Positions 1-5,026 of a stretch of DNA of 8,131 nt are shown in pieces (the first letter of the stretch is position 1; each line of letters begins with the position of its first letter). A program made the position numbers and the translations under genes. The stretch comes from Patescibacteria group bacterium. GTDB lineage: Bacteria; Patescibacteriota; Minisyncoccia; Minisyncoccales; PEYH01. The stretch is from contig JAHIEL010000040.1 in the NCBI GenBank assembly GCA_018901715.1, positions 1 through 8,131 of the forward strand. The letters run 5' to 3'. The notes beneath the pieces were generated by a model. It did no database searches. It was not told the DNA's origin and was given only the letters and a program-made list of their open reading frames with translations.

Positions 1-930
1 AATTACATTTAAAGCAATAAGGGCAGCGACAATTGTTTTCCCAGAGCCAACATCGCCTTGCAAAAGACGCGACATTGGTTTTTGTTTTTCTAAGTCCTTT
101 AATATCTGCCAGCTTACTTTTTTCTGCGATTTGGTGAGTTTGAAATTAAGCGATTTTACAAAATCCTGAACTTTTTCAAGATTTAAAGGAATAGCAATTG
201 AATTAAGCTCTTCCATTTCCTGTTTTTTGGATAAAACAAAAAGCTCTAAAAAGAAAAGCTCTTCAAAGGCAAACCGTTGTTTTGCCTGTTCTGCGATTTC
301 TAAATTATCAGGAAAATGGATTTGTGACAAGGCATTATTTATTCCCAAAAGCTTATTTTCTTTTATTGTTTCAGATGGCAGGGTTTCTGGAAGCTTGTCT
401 TTTATGCTAAATAACAATGGCTTGATAATATATCTTAGCCATCGGGAAGTCATGCCTCTTGTTTCTTCATAAACAGGCACAAGCCGAGCAGTATGAGTTG
501 GTCCTAAGTCCTTGCCCTCAACAGGTGAAATTTTTTCGTAAGTAGGGCTTGAAAGATAAGCTCCTTGATTGGAAATGGTAATTTTGCCTGCTAAATAGAC
601 CATATCTCCTTTTTTTAAAGAGTTGGCAAGATAGGGCTGGTTAAACCAGGTTACTCCTATTATTCCGGAATCATCTTTAACAACTGCTTTTGTAATAAAT
701 AATCTTCTCCTATAACTAATTTCATTTTTTATATTTTCAATAGTGCCCTTTACGCATGCGGGCTCGTTTATTTTCAAATCAGCAATATTTTTGATTTGAG
801 AGAAATCAATATACCTTACAGGGAAATGAAAAAGGAGATCTCCGGCTGTTTGGATCCCCATTTTTTTTAATTTTTTAGCATAAACCGGACCAATTTTCGG
901 AATATTTTCTACTGGAGTTAATAATCTCAT
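1..930 (-). CDS. recG: ATP-dependent DNA helicase RecG, N-terminal 310 residues (partial)
   Basis: RecG is a superfamily 2 helicase that remodels stalled replication forks and branch-migrates Holliday junctions. The reading frame is open from an ATG at 930 to the window edge with no stop, so only the N-terminal part is present (the family is usually about 670-780 residues). An HhH-like start (VENIPKIGPVYAKKLKKMGI, residues 7-26) leads into the OB-fold wedge domain, roughly residues 55-150, with the characteristic WFNQPYL. Residues 292-299 are the Walker A motif GDVGSGKT, which opens the first helicase lobe. The start is supported by the typical RecG N-terminus; no Shine-Dalgarno precedes it. 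It lies about 200 bases downstream of tRNA-Arg on the same strand, so read-through from the tRNA promoter is possible. The lobes after Walker A lie outside the window. Confidence 0.95.
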   Translation of the reverse strand, partial: MRLLTPVENIPKIGPVYAKKLKKMGIQTAGDLLFHFPVRYIDFSQIKNIADLKINEPACVKGTIENIKNEISYRRRLFITKAVVKDDSGIIGVTWFNQPYLANSLKKGDMVYLAGKITISNQGAYLSSPTYEKISPVEGKDLGPTHTARLVPVYEETRGMTSRWLRYIIKPLLFSIKDKLPETLPSETIKENKLLGINNALSQIHFPDNLEIAEQAKQRFAFEELFFLELFVLSKKQEMEELNSIAIPLNLEKVQDFVKSLNFKLTKSQKKVSWQILKDLEKQKPMSRLLQGDVGSGKTIVAALIALNVI

Positions 931-960
931 TTAATTAATCATTAATCATTGATAATTTTG

Positions 961-981
961 CACCGAGGCCCGGCCTCGTTG
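961..981. repeat. GC-rich palindrome, copy 1
   Basis: This 21-base palindrome is centred on C971, with nine of ten arm positions paired; the core CGAGGCC-C-GGCCTCG spans 964-978. It is strikingly GC-rich in an AT-rich spacer. The same 15-base core recurs at 6795-6809. It lies upstream of recG and downstream of tRNA-Arg. Neither strand shows a T-run after it, so it is not a standard intrinsic terminator. Confidence 0.8.
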
Positions 982-987
982 CGGTTT

Positions 988-1014
988 ACCGTACAGACAT
1001 TAAATATCTGCGGT
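988..1014. repeat. Imperfect stem-loop next to palindrome copy 1
   Basis: ACCG (988-991) and CAGA (994-997) pair with TCTG (1007-1010) and CGGT (1011-1014). This gives eight base pairs with a two-base bulge and an AT-rich loop. It starts six bases after palindrome copy 1, so the two may be parts of one degenerate element. No T-run follows. Confidence 0.45.
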
Positions 1015-1030
1015 TGATTTAGTTAAATTT

Positions 1031-1100
1031 TTTGTAATTTGTTTGAGTAATTTGTAATTAGGGATAAATTTTTGTTTCCTTGTTTTAATTACTAATTACT
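1031..1100 (+). repeat. Dispersed AT-rich repeat, copy A (inverted relative to copy B)
   Basis: About 70 bases align with the reverse complement of 1484-1579. The first 26 bases (1031-1056) match with a single mismatch. Then come shared blocks TTAGGGA, AAATTTT-GTTT, CCTTGT and TAATTACT. Internally it is built from repeated GTAATTTG-like units. Copy A lacks two short insertions present in copy B. The pair brackets the three tRNA genes. Confidence 0.75.
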
Positions 1101-1128
1101 TGAATTTTTACAAAGGCAAAAATTTATG

Positions 1129-1200
1129 TGCCCCCATCCTGACTCGAACAGGAATCGTAGCCTCCGCAAGGCTATGTTCTATCCATTGAACTATGGGGGC
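1129..1200 (-). tRNA. tRNA-Arg, anticodon GCG
   Basis: A full cloverleaf folds on the minus strand. The acceptor is GCCCCCA/TGGGGGC, the D arm GTTC/GAAC with loop AATGGATA (A20, an arginine identity base), and the anticodon stem TAGCC/GGCTA with loop TTGCGGA. The T arm is TCCTG/CAGGA with TTCGAGT. The anticodon GCG lies at 1165-1167 (reverse complement) and reads CGC and CGU. The discriminator is A (1129), and no CCA follows, so the end must be added enzymatically. Most bacteria read these codons with ACG, deaminated to ICG; the GCG form is unusual. It is transcribed away from the two tRNA-Ser genes, from its own promoter at 1209-1237. Confidence 0.93.
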
Positions 1201-1208
1201 GTAGAGAT

Positions 1209-1237
1209 AATTTAGCATAAAACCTTGAATTTTTCAA
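1209..1237 (-). promoter_or_regulatory. Sigma-70-type promoter for tRNA-Arg
   Basis: On the minus strand TTGAAA (1237-1232) is separated by exactly 17 bases from TAAATT (1214-1209). The -10 box ends eight bases before the mature tRNA-Arg 5' end at 1200, giving almost no leader. Its -35 box is one base from that of the divergent tRNA-Ser promoter. Confidence 0.7.
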
Positions 1238-1253
1238 TTTTTAGATGTATAAT
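1225..1253 (+). promoter_or_regulatory. Sigma-70-type promoter for the tRNA-Ser pair
   Basis: TTGAAT (1225-1230), a 17-base spacer and a consensus TATAAT (1248-1253) lie ten bases before tRNA-Ser(GCT). This is the best promoter in the window. The two -35 boxes form the inverted repeat TTGAA-TTT-TTCAA at 1225-1237, so two polymerases could hardly bind both promoters at once. Confidence 0.82.
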
Positions 1254-1263
1254 ATGTCGCACA

Positions 1264-1348
1264 GGAGGAGTCGGATAACGGTTATTCCAGCACTCTGCTA
1301 AGGTGCGACCTCTTAGAGGTCCTGTGGGTTCGAATCCCACCTCCTCCG
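1264..1348 (+). tRNA. tRNA-Ser, anticodon GCT
   Basis: This is an 85-base class II tRNA reading AGC/AGU. The acceptor GGAGGAG pairs with CTCCTCC, and the anticodon stem is GCACT/GGTGC with loop CTGCTAA (anticodon 1297-1299). The long variable arm GACCTC-TTA-GAGGTC (1307-1321) is a perfect six-pair hairpin, diagnostic of serine tRNAs. The T arm is GTGGG/CCCAC with TTCGAAT. The discriminator is G1348, as expected for Ser. CCA is not encoded. Only 22 bases separate it from the next tRNA-Ser, so the two are probably co-transcribed. Confidence 0.96.
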
Positions 1349-1370
1349 CTTCGTATAACTGCTAATATTA

Positions 1371-1454
1371 GGAGAGGTCGCATAGTGGCTAAGTGCTCCG
1401 GTTTTGAAAACCGGCGTCCGCAAGGACACGTGGGTTCAAATCCCACCCTCTCCG
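1371..1454 (+). tRNA. tRNA-Ser, anticodon TGA
   Basis: This is an 84-base class II tRNA reading UCA and other UCN codons. The acceptor GGAGAGG pairs with CCTCTCC, and the anticodon stem is CCGGT/ACCGG with loop TTTGAAA (anticodon 1405-1407). The variable arm is GTCC-GCAA-GGAC and the T arm GTGGG/CCCAC with TTCAAAT. The discriminator is G1454, and there is no encoded CCA. No separate promoter is visible in the 22-base gap before it, so it most likely shares the promoter at 1225-1253. Confidence 0.96.
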
Positions 1455-1456
1455 CA

Positions 1457-1483
1457 GCAAATTTTGCTATGACAAAATGTTGC
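1457..1483 (+). terminator. Stem-loop after the tRNA-Ser pair (possible terminator or processing signal)
   Basis: GCAAATTTTG (1457-1466) pairs with CAAAAT-g-TTGC (1473-1483) around a six-base loop, giving ten pairs with one bulged G. It begins three bases after the tRNA-Ser(TGA) discriminator, where a terminator would be expected. What follows is AT-rich but has no continuous T-run, so intrinsic termination is uncertain. Confidence 0.35.
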
Positions 1484-1579
1484 AGTAATTAGTAATTTGT
1501 AGTTTGTAATTAACACAAGGTATATTTAATAAAAACAAAATTTGCTCCCTAAATACAAATTACACAAACAAATTACAAA
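1484..1579 (-). repeat. Dispersed AT-rich repeat, copy B (inverted relative to copy A)
   Basis: The reverse complement of this 96-base stretch aligns with 1031-1100. There is one mismatch over 26 bases (1554-1579 against 1031-1056), and both copies end in the block TAATTACT. Copy B carries two extra segments of roughly 10-17 bases. Together the copies form an imperfect inverted repeat around the tRNA block. Confidence 0.75.
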
Positions 1580-1598
1580 TCCTATATTTCATTTTGGG

Positions 1599-1621
1599 AT
1601 ATTAGGGTCGCACCCTAATAT
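1599..1621. repeat. Perfect hairpin 1 of a tandem pair
   Basis: ATATTAGGGT pairs perfectly with ACCCTAATAT around the loop CGC. Its core GGGTCGCACCC (1605-1615) is the exact reverse complement of the core of hairpin 2. It lies downstream of the comF stop on the minus strand. No T-run follows on either strand. Confidence 0.8.
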
Positions 1622-1628
1622 TGTTCAT

Positions 1629-1655
1629 TTTTGAACGGGTGCGACCCGTTCAAAA
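1629..1655. repeat. Perfect hairpin 2 of a tandem pair, adjoining the comF stop
   Basis: TTTTGAACGGGT pairs perfectly (12 pairs) with ACCCGTTCAAAA around the loop GCG. It is seven bases from hairpin 1 and four bases beyond the comF stop codon. In comF orientation it could stall polymerase or protect the 3' end of the mRNA, but the sequence after it (ATGAACAATATT) is not a U-tract. Its flank also gives an alternative pairing, GTTCA-TTTT-TGAAC (1623-1636). Confidence 0.8.
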
Positions 1656-1659
1656 CTGG

Positions 1660-2328
1660 TTAATCCCTGGCAATGACCACGCCCCAGATTTCTGGGGCGT
1701 GGTTTTGTTTTAAAACTTTTGCGCATTCTTGCATTGTGGCTCCTGTTGTATAAACATCATCAATCAGAATAATTTTTTTACCCTCAATCACCCCCTTTGT
1801 TTCAGGATTAATCGCAAAAACTCCTGATACATTTAAAAATCGTTCTTCTCTTTTCAACTCCATTTGCGATAAGGTCTTTTTTGTTTTGAGTAATGCCTGT
1901 TCAACCAGCGGAATGCCTAATTTTTTAGATAAAGAGCGAGCAATTTCTTCTGAATGATTAAAACCCCGTTTTTTCAGGTCTTTTTTATACATAGGCACAG
2001 AAATAATCACAATCTCTTGTGCGCGGGTTTGCTCTAAAATAGGCGAATTGTTTAACAAATTAAAATAAGATATAATTAAATCAGATAGCTCTTCAGCTAA
2101 GTCCTTCACATATCTGTATTTTAGACAATGAAGGCAGGACTGAACTATTTTATCTTTGTAAGGAGCTGTCCAGAAAAGATAATCAAGCTTATCAACATTA
2201 ACTTCGTATCTTGTTGAGAGATTAATCAATGCCTGGCAATCAACACATAAATATCTGCCATTTTTTGAACAGTTAAGGCATTGTTTAGGCCAAAACAAAT
2301 CTAATATTTTTGTTAGGGCTTTGTTCAT
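1660..2328 (-). CDS. comF: ComF family protein (phosphoribosyltransferase-like, DNA uptake)
   Basis: The protein is 222 residues, normal for ComF/ComFC. It opens with a zinc-ribbon-type region: C17xxC20 and C28xxC31. A second cysteine pair lies in CLHCLKYRY. The C-terminal half is a type I phosphoribosyltransferase fold, with a PRPP-binding loop in IILIDDVYTTGAT (D190, D191, T194-G196). Upstream are the family motifs SVPMYKKDLKKRGFNHSEEIA and KTLSQMELKREER. ComFC proteins are needed for internalising single-stranded DNA during natural transformation; the exact reaction is not settled. The gene is divergent from pilM across 142 bases and could share a regulatory region with the pilus operon. 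The ATG at 2328 has AT-rich sequence and no Shine-Dalgarno before it. Two hairpins follow its stop. Confidence 0.92.
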   Translation of the reverse strand: MNKALTKILDLFWPKQCLNCSKNGRYLCVDCQALINLSTRYEVNVDKLDYLFWTAPYKDKIVQSCLHCLKYRYVKDLAEELSDLIISYFNLLNNSPILEQTRAQEIVIISVPMYKKDLKKRGFNHSEEIARSLSKKLGIPLVEQALLKTKKTLSQMELKREERFLNVSGVFAINPETKGVIEGKKIILIDDVYTTGATMQECAKVLKQNHAPEIWGVVIARD

Positions 2329-2370
2329 TATAATATATTTTAATTTCCCATCTTTTTACCGTTTATCTAC

Positions 2371-2399
2371 TTGGGTTTGAGTTTTCCACATATTTTAAT
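2371..2399 (+). promoter_or_regulatory. Candidate promoter for the pilus operon
   Basis: The 142-base gap between divergent comF and pilM must hold the operon's promoter if there is no read-through. The best match seen is TTGGGT (2371-2376), 17 bases, then TTTAAT (2394-2399), which would leave a leader of about 65 bases. The -35 match is poor. I see no convincing comF promoter on the other strand. Confidence 0.25.
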
Positions 2400-2470
2400 A
2401 GTAAAGCATAGGAGAAAAACAAAATAAAGGGTAGAATAATAAAAAATAAGCTAATAATGTATTTTAGCAT

Positions 2471-3535
2471 ATGGCATTGTTTAACGCTTTTTCTAAGAGC
2501 TTCATAGGCGTAGATATAGGCGCTGATTCTGTAAAATTGGTTGAGCTTTCAAAACAAAAAGGGAAGATGTTAACCAATTACGGAATTCTCGGAGCAGAAT
2601 ATTTTGCAGGTAATTCTTTTCGCAATAGAGAAAGAGGAGTTCTTTCTATTGAAGAGGACAATATAGTAGGAGCAATAACCAGTATTTTACAAGAAGCAGG
2701 CATTAAATCTAAACAAGCATTTTTTTCAATTCCTGATTATGTAAGCTTTTTTACAACCTTTGATTTGCCACCAATGTCGGAAAAAGAAGTTCCAGAGGCA
2801 GTAAAATATGAAGCGCCAAGAAGAATACCCTTGCCATTATCAGAAGTAACTCTTGATTGGCAGATTATTAAAGGCGGACCAAATCAAAAGGGCGCTACGC
2901 CTTTGCGGGTCTTGTTAGTAACCGTTCCAAACGATGTTATTGCTAAATATCAGAGAATCGCTCAAGGGGCTGGTTTAAAAATAATAGCATTAGAAGCAGA
3001 GGTCTTTGCGATGTTAAGAGCGTTGATAAAATATCAGGACAAGAGCAATGTAATTGGCTTGATTGATATTGGCGAGAGAAGTAGTACAATTAATATTGTA
3101 TCCCAAGGCGTATTAAAAGTTTCTCATAGTTTAGATGTTTCAGGAGAGGACTTTACCCGAGCCCTCACAAGTGCTTTGGGCATAGAAAAGAAAAAGGCCT
3201 CTGCGATAATACATATTTATGGTTTGTCTGATAAGAACCCTGATATTAAAAAGCTTCTTTTGCCTATAGCAGAATTGATATTAAAGAAAACTAAGGATAT
3301 TTTTAATGAGCTTTATGCTAAAGATAAAGAAGTCCCAGGTAAAATAATTTTAAGTGGAGGTGGAGTTGCTATGCCAGGTCTTGTTGAATATTTTGCTCAA
3401 AATTTGGATATACCTATTGAGATAGCAAATCCTTTCATTGATATTTCCGCTCCTCCAAGTTTAGAGGAGACATTAAAAAAGATCGGGCCATCCTTGTCCA
3501 TTGCTGCAGGCATGGCATTAAGAGGATTTAATTAG
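2471..3535 (+). CDS. pilM: Type IV pilus assembly protein PilM (actin-like ATPase)
   Basis: PilM is a cytoplasmic FtsA/actin-fold protein that binds the N-terminal tail of PilN and links the pilus motor to the membrane platform. At 354 residues it has typical length. The phosphate-1 loop is G13-VDIGADSVK-22. The phosphate-2 region is LIDIGERSST (197-206), and the adenosine motif ILSGGGVAMPG lies at 293-303. The family signature region around VKYEAPRRIPLPLSEVTLDW is also present. The start at 2471 gives the expected MALFNAFSKSFIGVDIG N-terminus. It is the first gene of the operon, and its stop is TAG. The stop overlaps a TAATTAGTAATTT sequence that leads into the pilN start, 11 bases downstream. 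Confidence 0.95.
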   Translation: MALFNAFSKSFIGVDIGADSVKLVELSKQKGKMLTNYGILGAEYFAGNSFRNRERGVLSIEEDNIVGAITSILQEAGIKSKQAFFSIPDYVSFFTTFDLPPMSEKEVPEAVKYEAPRRIPLPLSEVTLDWQIIKGGPNQKGATPLRVLLVTVPNDVIAKYQRIAQGAGLKIIALEAEVFAMLRALIKYQDKSNVIGLIDIGERSSTINIVSQGVLKVSHSLDVSGEDFTRALTSALGIEKKKASAIIHIYGLSDKNPDIKKLLLPIAELILKKTKDIFNELYAKDKEVPGKIILSGGGVAMPGLVEYFAQNLDIPIEIANPFIDISAPPSLEETLKKIGPSLSIAAGMALRGFN

Positions 3536-3539
3536 TAAT
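3531..3539. promoter_or_regulatory. ATTAGTAAT box before pilN
   Basis: This nine-base sequence ATTA-G-TAAT is self-complementary around its centre and overlaps the pilM stop codon. It ends seven bases before the pilN ATG, where a Shine-Dalgarno would normally be. Related boxes precede pilO and the response regulator gene. Its function is unknown. Confidence 0.4.
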
Positions 3540-3546
3540 TTATTAT

Positions 3547-4077
3547 ATGGTTCAAGTTATACCAAGAACAAGCGAAAAAAGCGCAACACGGCTGAATCTT
3601 ATTTTGCCCTGGTTTTCTCTATTGCTTGTGGTTGTCGTAATTGTCGGTATATTTTTCCTTTCTTCAAAAATAAATGCATCCAATAAGAGGATAAGCCAAC
3701 TTGATGCAGAATTATCTCAAGCTAAGAGCCAAGAAGAAATAGACATAGAAAAAAAATTAATGGCTTACAAGAAAAAGGTGAGCAGTGTTATTAGTATTTT
3801 AGAAGACAGGAAAAGAATTTTAGAGTTTTATTCATTTTTAGAAGAATTAGTCCATCCAGATGTTTATTTTAATAAACTTTCCTTAGACATGACGCAGGGC
3901 ATTGCAATGCTAACAGGTATTGCAAAGGACTTTAAGGCACTAGGTCAGCAGATTTCAGCTTTCAAAGAAAGCGGTTATATTTTTAATGCCCAGGCAGAGA
4001 CAGTTTCTCTAGATGAGGAAGAAGGGATTGGATTTGCAATGAGTATTGTCATTTTTGAGCCCGAAGAGAAGAAATAG
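3547..4077 (+). CDS. pilN: Type IV pilus assembly protein PilN-like
   Basis: The protein is 176 residues and matches PilN in order and architecture. A short cytoplasmic tail contains RLNLILP (15-21), which resembles the conserved INLLP segment that docks on PilM. One membrane helix follows (about 22-38, LLLVVVVIVGIFFL), then a coiled coil (about 43-80) and a small extracytoplasmic domain with the PilN-like phrase FYSFLEELVHPDVYFNKLSLDM. PilN pairs with PilO to form the inner-membrane alignment complex. The start ATG at 3547 is 11 bases after pilM and has no Shine-Dalgarno. The stop is TAG. Sequence divergence is high, as is usual for this family, so the name rests on topology and position as much as on motifs. 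Confidence 0.85.
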   Translation: MVQVIPRTSEKSATRLNLILPWFSLLLVVVVIVGIFFLSSKINASNKRISQLDAELSQAKSQEEIDIEKKLMAYKKKVSSVISILEDRKRILEFYSFLEELVHPDVYFNKLSLDMTQGIAMLTGIAKDFKALGQQISAFKESGYIFNAQAETVSLDEEEGIGFAMSIVIFEPEEKK

Positions 4078-4082
4078 CTATT

Positions 4083-4091
4083 ATTACTAAT
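4083..4091. promoter_or_regulatory. ATTACTAAT box before pilO
   Basis: ATTA-C-TAAT is the reverse complement of the box before pilN. It sits in the 23-base pilN-pilO gap and ends nine bases before the pilO ATG. It may be a translation-initiation context, a protein-binding site or a chance AT-rich match. Confidence 0.35.
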
Positions 4092-4100
4092 TTTTAATAT

Positions 4101-4628
4101 ATGAAATATAGCTTAACAATAATATCAATAAGCTTAGTCATATCAATTATTATTGGGGCGATTTTTCTTTATCCCAAGTATCAGAAATTTTCCCAACTCC
4201 AAAATCAAATCACTGAAAAAGAGGAAGAATTAGCAAGTCAGCAAAATTATCTAAAAATACTTGGGCAAATAAACGAAAAAGTCAAAGAAAGGCAGGACTT
4301 AATTGATAAAGTTACAAGCGCTATCCCAGATGAGCCAGACATTCCATCATTTTTGAATTTTTTAAAGCAGGAGGCGGTTAACACAGGAGTTGGGTTAGAG
4401 CAGGTAAGCTGGAGCAAACAAGTTTATCCAAAAGACGAAAAAAAGCAAACGAATGATTATTTAGTAAACCTTGATGTTTCTGGCTCATATTTTGCTTTTA
4501 GAAATTTTCTTTTTGCGCTTGAGAATAATGCCCGTTTGATAGAGGTCTTGTCAGCTGATTTTTCTTTAGATTATATATTGGAAGAACCAACAGTTTTTGG
4601 ACTAGAACTTAAAATTCATTCTTATTAA
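4101..4628 (+). CDS. pilO: Type IV pilus assembly protein PilO-like
   Basis: The protein is 175 residues with a single N-terminal membrane helix (about 5-23), a coiled coil (about 28-70) and a globular extracytoplasmic domain. The segment AIPDEPDIPSFLNFLKQEA (74-92), followed by GVGLEQVSW, is typical of the start of the PilO ferredoxin-like domain. The later segment VSGSYFAFRNFLFALENNAR also matches the family pattern. PilO heterodimerises with PilN through these regions and helps hold the extension and retraction motors in register. It follows pilN by 23 bases and precedes the pilP-position gene by 11 bases, so the genes are one transcription unit. The start is the first in-frame ATG that leaves a short tail before the helix. 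Confidence 0.87.
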   Translation: MKYSLTIISISLVISIIIGAIFLYPKYQKFSQLQNQITEKEEELASQQNYLKILGQINEKVKERQDLIDKVTSAIPDEPDIPSFLNFLKQEAVNTGVGLEQVSWSKQVYPKDEKKQTNDYLVNLDVSGSYFAFRNFLFALENNARLIEVLSADFSLDYILEEPTVFGLELKIHSY

Positions 4629-4639
4629 TTTTATAAGCT

Positions 4640-4963
4640 ATGGTAATTATATTTTCCAAGGAAAAGAAAAAGAATTTATACATTTTAGCGACAGCCATTG
4701 TTTTGATAGTCGGCCTGATTATCTTTTGGGTTTTCTTCTTAAATAAGGAGGAACCAGTTCCAGGTGTAATTGAGGTGACTAGCATAGAGGCGAGGGAGCA
4801 GAGAATCAGTATAGATTTTGGTTTATTAGAAAGCGAAATTATAAAACAGCTTAAACCATTTGAATTTATTGAAAGCACTTCTACTGAAAGGTTTGGAAGA
4901 GAAAATCCGTTTGCTCCTTATTTAGAAATTGCTCCAGATTTAGATATTATTCCAAGCCCTTAA
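4640..4963 (+). CDS. Small single-pass membrane protein in the pilP position
   Basis: The protein is 107 residues: a basic cytoplasmic tail (KEKKKN), one membrane helix (about 13-34, LYILATAIVLIVGLIIFWVFFL), then an extracytoplasmic segment of about 70 residues. That segment ends in FGRENPFAPY (85-94) and an acidic, proline-containing tail. Its place after pilO is where pilP sits in classical pilMNOPQ operons, and R-E-N-PF resembles the (R/K)-(D/N)-PF motif of PilP- and GspC-type proteins. However, it lacks a lipobox and is much shorter than PilP, and no secretin gene follows. I infer a partner of the PilN-PilO platform, or a pared-down PilP, with no assigned function. Codon usage and spacing match its neighbours, which supports a real gene. 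The antisense frame here is a shadow. Confidence 0.8.
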   Translation: MVIIFSKEKKKNLYILATAIVLIVGLIIFWVFFLNKEEPVPGVIEVTSIEAREQRISIDFGLLESEIIKQLKPFEFIESTSTERFGRENPFAPYLEIAPDLDIIPSP

Positions 4964-4998
4964 ACGGATAAAACATTAAAGCTTAATTTTTAAAATGT

Positions 4999-5013
4999 CC
5001 ACTTTTAGAGTGG
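4999..5013 (+). other. Small hairpin in the leader of pilB
   Basis: CCACT (4999-5003) pairs with AGTGG (5009-5013) around a five-base loop. It lies in the 63-base gap between the pilP-position gene and pilB and ends 13 bases before the pilB ATG. It could tune pilB translation or mark an mRNA processing point; with only five pairs it could also be chance. No T-run follows. Confidence 0.3.
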
Positions 5014-5026
5014 CTCTATTATTAAA

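Noticed and set aside
227..472. Plus-strand open frame of 81 codons
   Set aside because: It lies inside recG on the opposite strand and has a low-complexity composition without recognisable domains. It is a shadow.
1031..1059. GTAATTTG units as a CRISPR-like array
   Set aside because: The units are short, AT-rich and irregular, with no unique spacers of uniform length and no cas genes.
1302..1310. GGTGCGACC in tRNA-Ser(GCT) matching the core of hairpin 2
   Set aside because: In the tRNA these bases are explained by the anticodon stem and variable arm; nine shared bases are too few to claim common origin.
1599..1655. Tandem hairpins as an intrinsic terminator for comF
   Set aside because: Neither strand shows a T-run after either stem, so they were listed as palindromic repeats. 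Factor-dependent or structural roles remain possible.
2382..2390. TTTTCCACA, one mismatch from a DnaA box
   Set aside because: It is a single imperfect site without clustering, so no origin or DnaA regulation can be supported.
4609..4878. Minus-strand open frame of 89 codons opposite the pilP-position gene
   Set aside because: The plus-strand frame has operon spacing, a membrane helix and a conserved-looking motif; the antisense frame has none of these.
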